In this document: positions 52,112-59,998 of the stretch, piece by piece
Layout: each line of letters starts with the position of its first letter
Numbering within the stretch: the first letter of the stretch is position 1
DNA from: CAVPGP01 sp963718065
GTDB lineage: Bacteria; Actinomycetota; Thermoleophilia; Gaiellales; Gaiellaceae
Assembly (NCBI GenBank): GCA_963718065.1
Contig: CAVQYE010000004.1
Location: forward strand, 124,001 to 188,000
Length of the DNA: 64,000 bases
Direction: 5' to 3'
The notes under the pieces: generated by a model
The model's database searches: none
Told to the model about the DNA's origin: nothing
The model's input: only the letters and a program-made list of their open reading frames with translations
Made by a program: the position numbers and the translations under genes

Positions 52112-54278
52112 TTACCCGTGCCCGAAGCGGACGTCGGGGAGGATGCGGTCGAGCCAGCGCGGCGAGCGCCCAGGCGCAGCGTCCGAAGACGCGCAGCAGC
52201 GTCGGGATCAGGACCAGCCGGACGAGCATCGCGTCGAGCAGGACGGCGATGCCGAGGATGACGCCCATCTCCTTGGGCGGCAGCGGCCCGGAGAGCGCGA
52301 AGGTGAAGAAGACGGCGACCATCACGCGCGGCGGCGGCGAAGATGACGCGGCCGGAGTGGGCGAGCCCGCCGATCGACGCCTCGCGCGGGTCGCCCGAGC
52401 GGTCGAAGTGCTCCTTGGCGGACGGAGAGCAGGAACACCGTGTAGTCCATCGAGATCGCGAAGATCATCGCGAAGAAGAAGACCGGCCCCCAGGCGTCGA
52501 GGAAGCCCTGCGACTCGAAGCCGAGCAGGCCGGCGCCGTGGCCGTTCTGGAAGATCAGCCGGGCGACGCCGAAGGCGGCGCCGGTGGCGAGCAGGTTGGT
52601 GAGCACGCCGAGCGCGGCGATCAGCGGCGCCTGCAGGGCGACGAGCAGGAGCAGGAAGCCGAGCGCGAGCACGACGCCGATCACGAGCGGCGTCTTCGCC
52701 GCGAGCGCCTGCTCGAGGTCGTGGTTCTCGGCCGACGGCGCCGCCGACGAGCGCCTGCGCCGGGCAGCGCCGAGCGGAGCCGGTCGATCGTGTGGCCGAC
52801 GGCCGTGCTCGAGGGGTCGGCGTTCGGGATCGCCTGGATCAGGGCGAGGCCGTGTCGCCCCGGCTGGGCGGGCGAGACGCGGGCGATGCCGGGGTCGCGC
52901 TTCGCGACGGCCGAGACCGCGGCGGCGTCACGCTGCGGGCACGACGATCTGGAGCGCGCCCGGCGCGCCGACGCCGAAGGCCTGCTGCACCTGCGTGTAG
53001 CCGACCCGCGAGCCGTCGTGCGTGGGGACGACCTTGATCGACGGCATCCCCGTCTTCAGTCCGAGGACGGGCAGCGCGAGCAGGACGAGGATCAGCGTCG
53101 CGGCGGGCCCGTAGAGATGTGGGTGGCGCCAGAGCCGCTCGCCCCAGCGGGCGAAGCGGGCGGAGCGGTGCTCGCCGGAGTGCACCCAGCGGAGCGGGAG
53201 CGCGTCGACCTTCGGGCCGAGCTTCGCGAGCACGGCCGGCAGCAGCGTCAGCGTCGCGGCGAGCACGAAGACGACGCTGAGCATGATCCCGAGCGCCATC
53301 GAGCGGAAGGCCGGGCTCGGGACGAGCATCACCGCCGAGAGCGAGATCAGCACGGTCAGGCCGGAGAAGAGGACGGCCTTGCCGGCGGTGTCCATCGTCA
53401 CGGCGACCGCGTCGCGCGCGGCGAGCCGCGAGCCGAAGAAGGCGCCGCGGAAGCGGTGCACGACGAAGAGCGCGTAGTCGATCCCGAGCGCGAGCGCGAA
53501 CATGAGCGCGAAGTTCATCGCCCAGATCGAGATCTCGAAGCCGTGCGTGAGCAGCGTCAGCAGGCCGGCGGAGGCGACGAGCCCGAGGATGGTCAGCAGC
53601 AGCGGCAGCCCGGCGGCGACGAGCGAGCCGAACGCGAGCACGAGGATCGCGAGCGTCACCGGCCAGGAGAGGAGCTCCGACTTCATCATCGCGTTGCGGT
53701 TCGCGGTGTTGAAGTCGCTCCACATCCCGGAGGCGCCGGTGAGCGAGACGCTCACGCCGGCGCGCCGGCGGCCTTCAGCTTCGACTTCAGCGTCGTCGGC
53801 GGCGGCGACCATCGCCGTCGGGTCGCCCTTGGCGCCGGCGGTCACGACGGCGGTGTGGCCGTCCGCGGAGATGCTCGAGCCGGCGCGCGGCGCTGACCAC
53901 GGAACCGACGTGCTCGTTCGCGCGGAGCAGCTGGTCGACGCGGCCGATCGTCTGCCGGAAGGCGGCGTCGCCGGCCGTCAGGCCTTGGGAGTGGACGACG
54001 ACCATCAGCGCCGAGCTGGAGAGCCCGGCGAAGTTCGCCTGGATCAGCGTCGCGCGCCTGCACCGACTCGGAGCCGTTCGCCTGCCAGCCGGCTCCGGAG
54101 AGCGCCGTCTCGACCTTCGGCGCGAACGCACCGAGCGCGACGGCGACGACCACCCAGGCGATCGCGACCGTCCGGACGTGGTCGGCCGTCCAGCGGCCGA
54201 GCCGGCCGAGCGGGCCGACCGCCTGCGGCTGCGCGGACGTCGGTGCGGCGGCTGAGCCGGTGCGGCGACGGCGGTCAC
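52112..54278 (-). CDS. MMPL-family exporter (many frame breaks)
   Basis: RND/MMPL transporter of about 720 residues. Readable blocks: VVVAVALGAFAPKVETALSG (first membrane segment), LSSSALMVVVHSQGLTAGDA, WPVTLAILVLAFGSLVAAGL, FALMFALALGIDYALFVVHR (the GIDY proton-relay helix), FFAMIFAISMDYTVFLLSVR (second half, S-M-D-Y) and MGVILGIAVLLDAMLVRLVL. Breaks near 52150, 52330, 52420, 52740, 52935, 53760, 53890, 54055 and 54235 spread it over all frames. GTG 54278 overlaps the ArsR stop (GTGA). Probably exports lipids or toxic compounds. Confidence 0.8.
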
Positions 54279-54617
54279 CGGCCGACCCCGGCGACGAGCT
54301 CGTTCAGGGCTCGCAGCTGCTGCTCGACCGAGCCGCAGACCTGGTCGCAGAGCGCGAAGACGCCCTCGTCGGCGATCCGGTAGTAGACGTGCGTTCCCTG
54401 CTTGCGGCGGCCGAGGATGCCGACGTCGGCCAGGACGGTGAGGTGCTTGGAGACGTTCTGCTGTGAGGCGCCGAGCGCGTCGGTGAGCTCGTTGACGCTC
54501 GCCTCGCCCGTCGCGCAGCCGGTCGAGCAGCTTGATCCGCATCGGCTCGCCGAGCACGCGGAAGCGGCGCGCGATCAGCTCGACGAGGTCGTCCGGCAGT
54601 GGGTGGGGCAGTGCCAT
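54275..54617 (-). CDS. ArsR-family regulator, paralogue of 51025 (one frame break)
   Basis: About 114 residues, very similar to the ArsR at 51025: LPDDLVELIARRFRVLGEP, NELTDALGASQQNVSKHLTV, HVYYRIADEGVFALCDQVCG. It keeps the two C-terminal cysteines but has Arg where the paralogue has C35 (LDRLRDG versus LERLCAG). One extra G near 54505 breaks the frame. GAGGAGA precedes ATG 54617. It is coupled to the MMPL exporter and probably represses it. Confidence 0.82.
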
Positions 54618-54632
54618 GCGCTCTCCTCGGGA

Positions 54633-54660
54633 ATACAATAAATCGTTGTATAGTTGTATA
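54633..54660. promoter_or_regulatory. Operator of the MMPL-linked ArsR
   Basis: AT-rich element in GC-rich DNA: inverted repeat ATACAA-N7-TTGTAT (54633-54651) followed by TAGTTGTATA; on the minus strand TATACAAC occurs twice in tandem. It shares the ACAACTA half-site with the 50175 repeat and lies between the divergent arsR and thioredoxin genes. Confidence 0.6.
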
Positions 54661-54704
54661 GCAGTAGACACTCACCGAGTGCAAACCGAGGAGGAACGAA
54701 AACG

Positions 54705-55268
54705 ATGGACGTCACAACGGACACCTTCGAGAGCGAGGTCGTCGAGCGCTCCCGCGAGCGGCCGGTCGTGGTCGACTTCTGGGCCGCGTGGTGCGGGCCG
54801 TGCCGCATGCTCGGCCCGGTGCTCGAACGCGAGGCCGAGTCACGCACGGGTGAGTTCACACTCGTCAAGGTCGACGTCGACGCGAACCCCGAGCTGGCGA
54901 TTCGCTACCAGGTTCAGGGAATCCCGGCCGTGAAGGCCTTCCGCGACGGCCAGGTCGTGCGCGAGTTCGTCGGTGCGCTGCCGCCGGCGGCGGTTGCCCA
55001 GTTCCTCGACGAGTTGACCGGGCCTACCGCGTCGGAGCGGCTGCTCGAGGAGCTCCTGGCCTCCGGGGAACTGACCGACGTGGTTGTGGCACTCGAGCAG
55101 GACGACCACGAGCGCGCCCTCGAGCTGCTGATCGAAGCGATCAGCGCCGCGGACGCGGAGCGGCGCGAACGGCTCCTCGCCCTCACAATCGGACTGTTCG
55201 GCGAGCTCGGTGACGAGCATCCACTCACGATGCGCTACCGGCGGCAGCTGGCCGCGAGCCTCAACTGA
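54705..55268 (+). CDS. Thioredoxin-TPR protein (CnoX/YbbN-like)
   Basis: 187 residues. Thioredoxin domain with W29-C30-G31-P32-C33 (VVDFWAAWCGPC), then VDVDANPELAIRYQVQGIPA and the cis-Pro. A C-terminal helical extension (ASERLLEELLASGELTDVVV ... RALELLIEAISAADA) is tetratricopeptide-like, as in CnoX chaperedoxin. GAGGAGGA precedes the ATG. It could also supply electrons to the arsenate reductase fusion, but that is only a guess. Divergent from arsR, possibly under the same operator. Confidence 0.83.
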   Translation: MDVTTDTFESEVVERSRERPVVVDFWAAWCGPCRMLGPVLEREAESRTGEFTLVKVDVDANPELAIRYQVQGIPAVKAFRDGQVVREFVGALPPAAVAQFLDELTGPTASERLLEELLASGELTDVVVALEQDDHERALELLIEAISAADAERRERLLALTIGLFGELGDEHPLTMRYRRQLAASLN

Positions 55269-55307
55269 TGGCCACGAGCGTCACACGCGACGCGAGCGGC
55301 CACGTGA

Positions 55308-55349
55308 TGTAAGGGTGCCCTTACACCCCTTCGTTCGACCCTGTATCGT
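55308..55349 (+). promoter_or_regulatory. Ferritin promoter with 18-bp palindrome
   Basis: TGTAAGGG-TG-CCCTTACA (55308-55325) overlaps the -35 box TTACAC (55321-55326); 17-bp spacer; -10 TATCGT (55344-55349); 8 nt; ATG. The palindrome resembles DtxR/IdeR-type metal boxes in form, so iron control is likely. Confidence 0.6.
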
Positions 55350-55357
55350 CCGGGGAC

Positions 55358-55900
55358 ATGGCCGGATTCCACGACGCGCTGAACGAGCAGATCGCCAGCG
55401 AGCTCGCAGCATCACAGCAGTACGTCGCGATCGCCGTCTACTACGACGCGCAGACGCTTCCGACGCTGGCGGCGCACTTCTACCGGCAGGCAATCGAGGA
55501 ACGCAACCACGCGATGATGATCGTCCAGTACCTCCTGGACGCCGACGCAGAAGTCACGATCGGCGCGGTCGCCGCTCCGCAGACGACCTTCGCGGACGAA
55601 CGCGCGCCGGTCGAGCTCGCGCTCCAGCAGGAACGCCAGGTAACCGCCCAGATCGCCCAACTCGTCGAGGTCGCGCGGAGCGAATCGGACTACGTCGGCG
55701 AGCAATTCCTCGGCTGGTTCCTCGAGGAGCAACGCGAAGAGGTCGCCAGCATGTCGTCACTCCTGGCGGTCGTCGAGCGCGCAACGACGAACAATCTCCT
55801 CCTCGTCGAGGAGTACCTCGTCCGCAGCAGCATCGGCGCAGCCGAGCCCAGCAAGAGTGCACCGCCGGCCGCGGGCGGCCACCTGCAGCTTCCCGCCTGA
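55358..55900 (+). CDS. Ferritin
   Basis: 180-residue ferritin. Ferroxidase ligands can be placed at E15 (QIASELAASQQY), E48 and H51 (QAIEERNHAMMIV), E92 (LQQERQVTAQ) and E124 (WFLEEQREEVAS). An AP-rich C-terminal tail follows the fourth helix. It stores iron in the cytoplasm and limits Fenton damage. No ribosome site; the -10 box is 8 nt before the ATG, so it is probably leaderless. Confidence 0.88.
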   Translation: MAGFHDALNEQIASELAASQQYVAIAVYYDAQTLPTLAAHFYRQAIEERNHAMMIVQYLLDADAEVTIGAVAAPQTTFADERAPVELALQQERQVTAQIAQLVEVARSESDYVGEQFLGWFLEEQREEVASMSSLLAVVERATTNNLLLVEEYLVRSSIGAAEPSKSAPPAAGGHLQLPA

Positions 55901-55929
55901 CGGCGCGGAACCGGACGCCGGCTTCACCT

Positions 55930-55962
55930 TCTCAACCCATCCGTACTTGCCCACAGTTGAGA
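55930..55962. promoter_or_regulatory. Inverted repeat upstream of hsp20
   Basis: TCTCAAC-N19-GTTGAGA, 77 nt before the Hsp20 start. It resembles heat-shock HAIR elements in half-site (CTTGAGT/ACTCAAG type) but with a longer spacer, so HspR control is only a possibility. Confidence 0.35.
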
Positions 55963-56038
55963 TCGGTGGGGGGACGGATGCCACCGCTTGGCCGTGGGGG
56001 CAAGTCTCATCAGGCCCGTGGCGAAGGGAGGTGAAGTC

Positions 56039-56461
56039 ATGACCACGATGCTGAAATGGTCACCCTTCCAGGATCTCGACTCGGTGGAGCGCCGGATGCG
56101 GCGGATGTTCGAGGAGATCGGCTTTGCGCCGGCACTCCTCCCCGCGGCCGACATCTACGAGACCGACGATGAGTTCGTGGTGGAGGTGGAGGTACCCGGT
56201 TACGACGAGCAGGAGCTGAGGATCGAGGTCTCCGACCACCGGCTCACGATCAAGGGCGAGCGCACAGAGACGAAGGAGCAGAAGGAGAAGGCCTTCCGCC
56301 TGCACGAGCGACTCGAGCGCGAGTTCGAGCGGCGCTTCCAGCTGCCGGCCGAGGCGGACACGAAGCACGTCCAGGCCAAGTTCACCAAGGGAGTGCTCGA
56401 AGTACACGCACCTAAGCTCGCCGTCTCGAAGCCGCGCAGGGTCGAGATCACGAAGACCTGA
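56039..56461 (+). CDS. Small heat-shock protein (Hsp20)
   Basis: 140 residues: an N-terminal arm (MLKWSPFQDLDSVERRMRRM), an alpha-crystallin domain (ADIYETDDEFVVEVEVPGYD, ELRIEVSDHRLTIKGERTE) and the end motif FTKGVLEVHAPKL. An ATP-independent chaperone. ATG 56039 follows a strong GGGAGGTG site. The stop is followed by a perfect terminator hairpin, so it is a single-gene transcript. Confidence 0.9.
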   Translation: MTTMLKWSPFQDLDSVERRMRRMFEEIGFAPALLPAADIYETDDEFVVEVEVPGYDEQELRIEVSDHRLTIKGERTETKEQKEKAFRLHERLEREFERRFQLPAEADTKHVQAKFTKGVLEVHAPKLAVSKPRRVEITKT

Positions 56462-56473
56462 GAGACGAAACGA

Positions 56474-56502
56474 CCGGGGTGGCGGCACTGCCGCCACCCC
56501 GG
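56474..56502 (+). terminator. Terminator hairpin after hsp20
   Basis: Perfect 13-bp stem CCGGGGTGGCGGC / GCCGCCACCCCGG with an ACT loop, 13 nt after the stop; no T-run. Confidence 0.7.
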
Positions 56503-56524
56503 CTCAGGCTCCGAGAGGAGCTCA

Positions 56525-57367
56525 ATGTCCGAAGGTGACGTCAAGGAGCGGCAGGTGGTTTCCGGGAAGCGCATCCTGTTACTGGCGATTGTCGGCTCGC
56601 TCTGTATCACGGCTGCTCTCGCGATCACGATTTTGCTCTTCAGCGAGTTCGGCGAGACGCAGGCGCGCATCCTCGGGACGACGGGGCTGATCGCGCTGTA
56701 CGGCCTGCTCGCCCTTCCTGCAGGCATCCTCATCGATCAGGGAAGGCGGCGTGGCCTGGCCAGAGCCGTGATCGTGTTCGCGGCCGCCGGCTTCGCGCTC
56801 GCGATGGGCGTGGTGTGGGTGGGAGACGCTCCGGATCAGCTTGGGAAGGCGTTCGCGAGCGTCACTGCCTTCGCCCTCGCGTCGAGTCAGGCAGCCGCCC
56901 TCGCCGCCCGCCGGAGCAGTCGCGACCCGGCCACGGTCCGCTGGCTCTTCGCCGCCTCGCTCGCACTTGCCGCCGGTGTCGCGTCGATGGTCACAGTTGC
57001 CGCATGGGCAGAGGTGGACCATCAGTTGTACTACCGCGTCCTTGGAGCCCTCGTCGTCGCCGATGTCCTCACCGCCGCGCTGCAGCCAATCCTGGCGCGG
57101 CTGGGAGCGGAGCAGCCGCCTGCCGTCCATCGGCTGCGCGTGCGCGTCGAAGGAGGCGCCGAGCTCGAGTTCGCTGTCGAAGCCCCAACCTTCGCGACGG
57201 CTGTCGGGAAGGCGATCGCGACGGCCGAGCAACGGGGCGGGCGGGTCGTCAGGATCGAACGGGTTGGGGAGGCGGGAGGCGGAGTCGCATCGGCCCGTGA
57301 GACTGCCGCTGCGGTGCCCGAACGCGACCACACGCCTCGCGTCCGTGGGCACCGGCAGCGAGCCTGA
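56525..57367 (+). CDS. Hypothetical membrane protein
   Basis: 280 residues, not recognised. Six hydrophobic segments: ILLLAIVGSLCITAALAITI, LIALYGLLALPAGILI, AVIVFAAAGFALAMGVVWVG, then ones around AFALASSQAAALAA, LFAASLALAAGVASMVTVAA and LGALVVADVLTAALQPI. A cytoplasmic C-terminal part LRVRVEGGAELEFAVEAPT looks like a small beta-alpha domain. GAGAGGAG precedes the ATG. Stands alone between hsp20 and the convergent yceI gene. Confidence 0.6.
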   Translation: MSEGDVKERQVVSGKRILLLAIVGSLCITAALAITILLFSEFGETQARILGTTGLIALYGLLALPAGILIDQGRRRGLARAVIVFAAAGFALAMGVVWVGDAPDQLGKAFASVTAFALASSQAAALAARRSSRDPATVRWLFAASLALAAGVASMVTVAAWAEVDHQLYYRVLGALVVADVLTAALQPILARLGAEQPPAVHRLRVRVEGGAELEFAVEAPTFATAVGKAIATAEQRGGRVVRIERVGEAGGGVASARETAAAVPERDHTPRVRGHRQRA

Positions 57368-57417
57368 CAGCCGGTGCCGGCTGGATCGGCCGCCGCTGAC
57401 GGTGACGAGGCGCACGG

Positions 57418-57966
57418 CTATGGCTGTCTGACGAGCTCGAGCTGGACCGTCAGCTCGACGTCCCAGCCGACAGCGTCGGCGCCGTCAGGAAGCGGCTGCT
57501 GCCAGCTCATCCCCCAGTCGCGCCGGTCGAGGACTGCACGAAGCTCGAGTGCCGTGCGCACGAGGCCGAACGGATCCTCGACCGGGCGCGCGTACGTCCC
57601 CGTCGCCGTGATCGGCCGGCTGAGGCCCTTGATCGTCAGCTCGCCGTCGACCGTCGCCGTTCCGTTCTCGGCCAGCTCGACCCGGTCGGAGCGGAACAGG
57701 ATCTCCGGATGGTTGTCCGCGTCGAAGAACTCGGCGCCGCGCATGACGTGCTGGCGGAACTCGGGCGGGTCGACGATCGAGATCGACTCGACCCTGGCCG
57801 CGCCCTCGAGGCGAGGCGCCGACGCGTCGGCGATCAGTCGCGCATCGACGTCGCCGAACGAGGCGCGGAAGGTCGAGACGTTCATGTGCCTGACCGCGAA
57901 CTGGAACGACGAATGGACTCGATCGGCCTCGAAGACGCCGGTCAGCGCGTCGGTGGTGACTGTCAT
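57418..57966 (-). CDS. YceI-family protein
   Basis: 182 residues of the YceI lipocalin-like barrel: FEADRVHSSFQFAVRHMNVS, RASFGDVDARL, HPEILFRSDRVE and ELTIKGLSRPITATGTY. No signal peptide, so cytoplasmic; relatives bind isoprenoid chains. AAGGAGG precedes the ATG. A minus-strand copy of the ECF42-type box lies at 58051-58024, about 58 nt upstream of the start, so it should be controlled by the sigma factor encoded at 58472. Confidence 0.85.
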   Translation of the reverse strand: MTVTTDALTGVFEADRVHSSFQFAVRHMNVSTFRASFGDVDARLIADASAPRLEGAARVESISIVDPPEFRQHVMRGAEFFDADNHPEILFRSDRVELAENGTATVDGELTIKGLSRPITATGTYARPVEDPFGLVRTALELRAVLDRRDWGMSWQQPLPDGADAVGWDVELTVQLELVRQP

Positions 57967-58023
57967 TTGCTTTCCTCCTTCACGAGGTTCTTGGGCGCCG
58001 CTCTCAACAGGCGGCTGTCTCGC

Positions 58024-58051
58024 TGACGAACGGGAGGCGCCGAAGGGGACA
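58024..58051 (-). promoter_or_regulatory. ECF42-type promoter box 1 (yceI)
   Basis: Minus strand TGTCCCC (58051-58045), 12-nt spacer, CGTTCGTCA (58032-58024). Back to back with box 2. Confidence 0.7.
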
Positions 58052-58063
58052 CGATCGGGAAGC

Positions 58064-58091
58064 TGTCCCCTTGCGCCGTTTACGTTCGTCG
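58064..58091 (+). promoter_or_regulatory. ECF42-type promoter box 2 (DGPF/sigma operon)
   Basis: TGTCCCC (58064-58070), 12-nt spacer, CGTTCGTCG (58083-58091), 34 nt before the DGPF gene start. Implies the sigma factor controls its own operon. Confidence 0.75.
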
Positions 58092-58125
58092 TAGGAGCGA
58101 GAACCACGCTACGAAGGAGGACAAC

Positions 58126-58471
58126 ATGAAGTACCTGCTCCAGAACTACCCGGGCAGCGTCGACGGAGGCGTTCGAGCGGCTCTCGGCGGACGAGCAGCA
58201 GGCGATCGTGGAGGAGTACCTCGCGATCCGGCAGTCGCCCGGGGTCGTCGGCGGCGAGCAGCTGCAGCCGGTCGAGACTGCGACGACCGTGCGCGTCCAG
58301 AACGGAGAGACGCTGCTCACGGACGGTCCGTTCGTCGACGCGAAGGAGCACGTCGGCGGCTTCATCCTGCTCGAGGTGGACGATCTCGATGCGGCGCTCG
58401 AGATCGCCGCGCGGATCCCGGCCGCGCGGATGGGCGGCGCGGTCGAGGTGCGACCGTTGGTGGAGAGGTAG
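58126..58471 (+). CDS. DGPF/YCII-related protein (one frame break)
   Basis: About 115 residues: MKYLLQNYPGS, FERLSADEQQAIVEEYLAIR, TVRVQNGETLLTDGPFVDAK and a dimeric ferredoxin-like end. LLTDGPFVDAKE is the DGPF motif of the proteins that always accompany ECF42 sigma factors. One base is missing near 58165. GAAGGAGG precedes the ATG. The role of DGPF proteins is not established; they may work with the sigma as a sensor or be its target. Confidence 0.85.
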
Positions 58472-59639
58472 GCGCTGCTCGAGCAGGTCTTCCGCGACGA
58501 GTGGGGCCGCGTCCTCGCCAACCTGGTCGGCTTCCTCGGCGACTTCGACCTCGCCGAGGAGGCCGCTCAGGAGGCGTTCGCGGTCGCCGCCGAGCGCTGG
58601 CCGCGCGACGGCACGCCGCCCAATCCGGGCGCCTGGCTGACGATCACGGCCCGCAACCGCGCGATCGACCGCCTGCGCCGCGAGCGCACGCTCGCCGAGA
58701 AGACACGCCTGCTCGACGTGCCCGAGGCCGTGGAGGACGAGATGGACGAGACGACGTTCCCCGACGAGCGGCTGGAGCTGATCTTCACCTGCTGCCATCC
58801 GTCGCTCGGTCTCGAGGCGCAGGTCGCGCTGACCTTGCGCGCGCTCGGCGGGCTGCGCACCGAGGAGATCGCCCGCGCGTTCCTCGTTCCCGAGGAGACG
58901 ATGAAGCGGCGGCTCTCGCGGGCGAAGCGGAAGATCAGGGATGCGGGCATCCCGTTCCGCGTTCCGGCCGACCATCTGCTGCCGGAGCGGCTGGGTGCGG
59001 TGCTCGCGGTCGTCTATCTGATCTTCAACGAGGGCTACGGCGGACGCGTCGACCTGGCGGCGGAGGCGCTCCGCCTCGGCGCGGCGCTCGCCGAGCTGAT
59101 GCCGGACGAGCCCGAGGTGCACGGGCTCCAGGCGCTGATGCTGCTCAACGACGCGCGCCGCGCGGCCCGGTTCGACGGCGACGAGCTCGTGCTGCTCGCA
59201 GACCAGGACCGCTCGCGCTGGGACGCCGCGAAGATCGCGCGCGGGCGCGAGGCGCTCGATCGTGCCCTCGCGCTGCAGGGTGGCGGCGCCGTACGTCATC
59301 CAGGCGGCGATCGCGTCGCTGCACATGGAGGAGCCGCTCGACTGGCCGCAGATCGCCGCACTCTACGGCGAGCTCGTCGGGCTGACCGGCTCAGCGGTCG
59401 TGGAGCTGAACCGCGCGATCGCCGTCGCCGAGGCGGAGGGGACCGAAGCGGGGCTCGCCCTCGTCGACCGGCTCGACCTCGACGGCTACCAGTACTTCCA
59501 CTCGACACGTGCCGACCTGCTGCGCCGGCTCGGCCGGGCAGATGAGGCGCGGACCGAGTACGAACGCGCCCTCGAGCTCGCACACACCGAGCCCGAGCGC
59601 CGCTTCCTGCGCCGGCGCCTCGAAGAAGTCAGCGCGTAG
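58472..59639 (+). CDS. ECF42-family sigma factor with C-terminal extension
   Basis: About 390 residues. Region 2: LEQVFRDEWGRVLANLVGFL, DFDLAEEAAQEAFAVAAERW, NPGAWLTITARNRAIDRLRR. Region 4: QVALTLRALGGLRTEEIARA, FLVPEETMKRRLSRAKRKIR. Then the long helical extension of this family (LAVVYLIFNEGYGG, LNRAIAVAEAEGTEAGLALV). There is no anti-sigma gene; the extension itself is thought to regulate. An extra G near 59281 breaks the frame. The open frame begins straight after the DGPF TAG without a start codon, so the true start is unresolved. Confidence 0.85.
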
Positions 59640-59640
59640 C

Positions 59641-59668
59641 TGTCCCGTTCCGGCACTCCCGTTCGTGG
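59641..59668 (+). promoter_or_regulatory. ECF42-type promoter box 3 (59-aa protein)
   Basis: TGTCCCG (59641-59647), 12-nt spacer, CGTTCGTGG (59660-59668): the least perfect of the five boxes, 36 nt before the small gene. Confidence 0.6.
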
Positions 59669-59704
59669 TCACGGAGAAACCACGCGAAAGGAGGCGATGC
59701 CGAG

Positions 59705-59884
59705 ATGAGTACCGAGATCTTGGAGGTGCTTGGAACCACGATCGCCACGCTCATGTTCCTACTCATCCCGGGCGTCGTGTACGCCTACTACGTGCTCGAG
59801 AGCTTGATCGACGATCCGAAGAGCTACGAGCCCGTCATTGCGGCCGTCGAGAGCGTCGAGAAGCACTCACCGAGCGCCGCGTAA
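59705..59884 (+). CDS. Small membrane protein, 59 aa
   Basis: ATG 59705 to TAA 59884, 59 residues. One hydrophobic segment (TIATLMFLLIPGVVYAYYVL) follows a short acidic N-terminus (MSTEILEVLG); the tail reads DDPKSYEPVIAAVESVEKHS. AAAGGAGG stands before the ATG with good spacing, and an ECF42-type box lies upstream. It was not matched to any known family. Expected to sit in the membrane and to be induced with the other ECF42 targets. Confidence 0.65.
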   Translation: MSTEILEVLGTTIATLMFLLIPGVVYAYYVLESLIDDPKSYEPVIAAVESVEKHSPSAA

Positions 59885-59931
59885 TCGTCTAGCACGCACG
59901 CATCTAAATCCGGTCGCCGAAGGTCGCGAGC

Positions 59932-59959
59932 TGTCCCCTGGCGCGACGCTCGTTCGTCG
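59932..59959 (+). promoter_or_regulatory. ECF42-type promoter box 4 (NmrA-like gene)
   Basis: TGTCCCC (59932-59938), 12-nt spacer, CGTTCGTCG (59951-59959), 39 nt before the start. Confidence 0.75.
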
Positions 59960-59998
59960 TTCCACGACACGAACTTCCGGAAGCGAAAGGAGACAGCG

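Noticed and set aside
52343..53896. 517-codon open frame antisense to the MMPL gene
   Set aside because: The sense strand, once frame breaks are repaired, gives a continuous MMPL protein; the antisense frame is Glu/Arg-rich noise.
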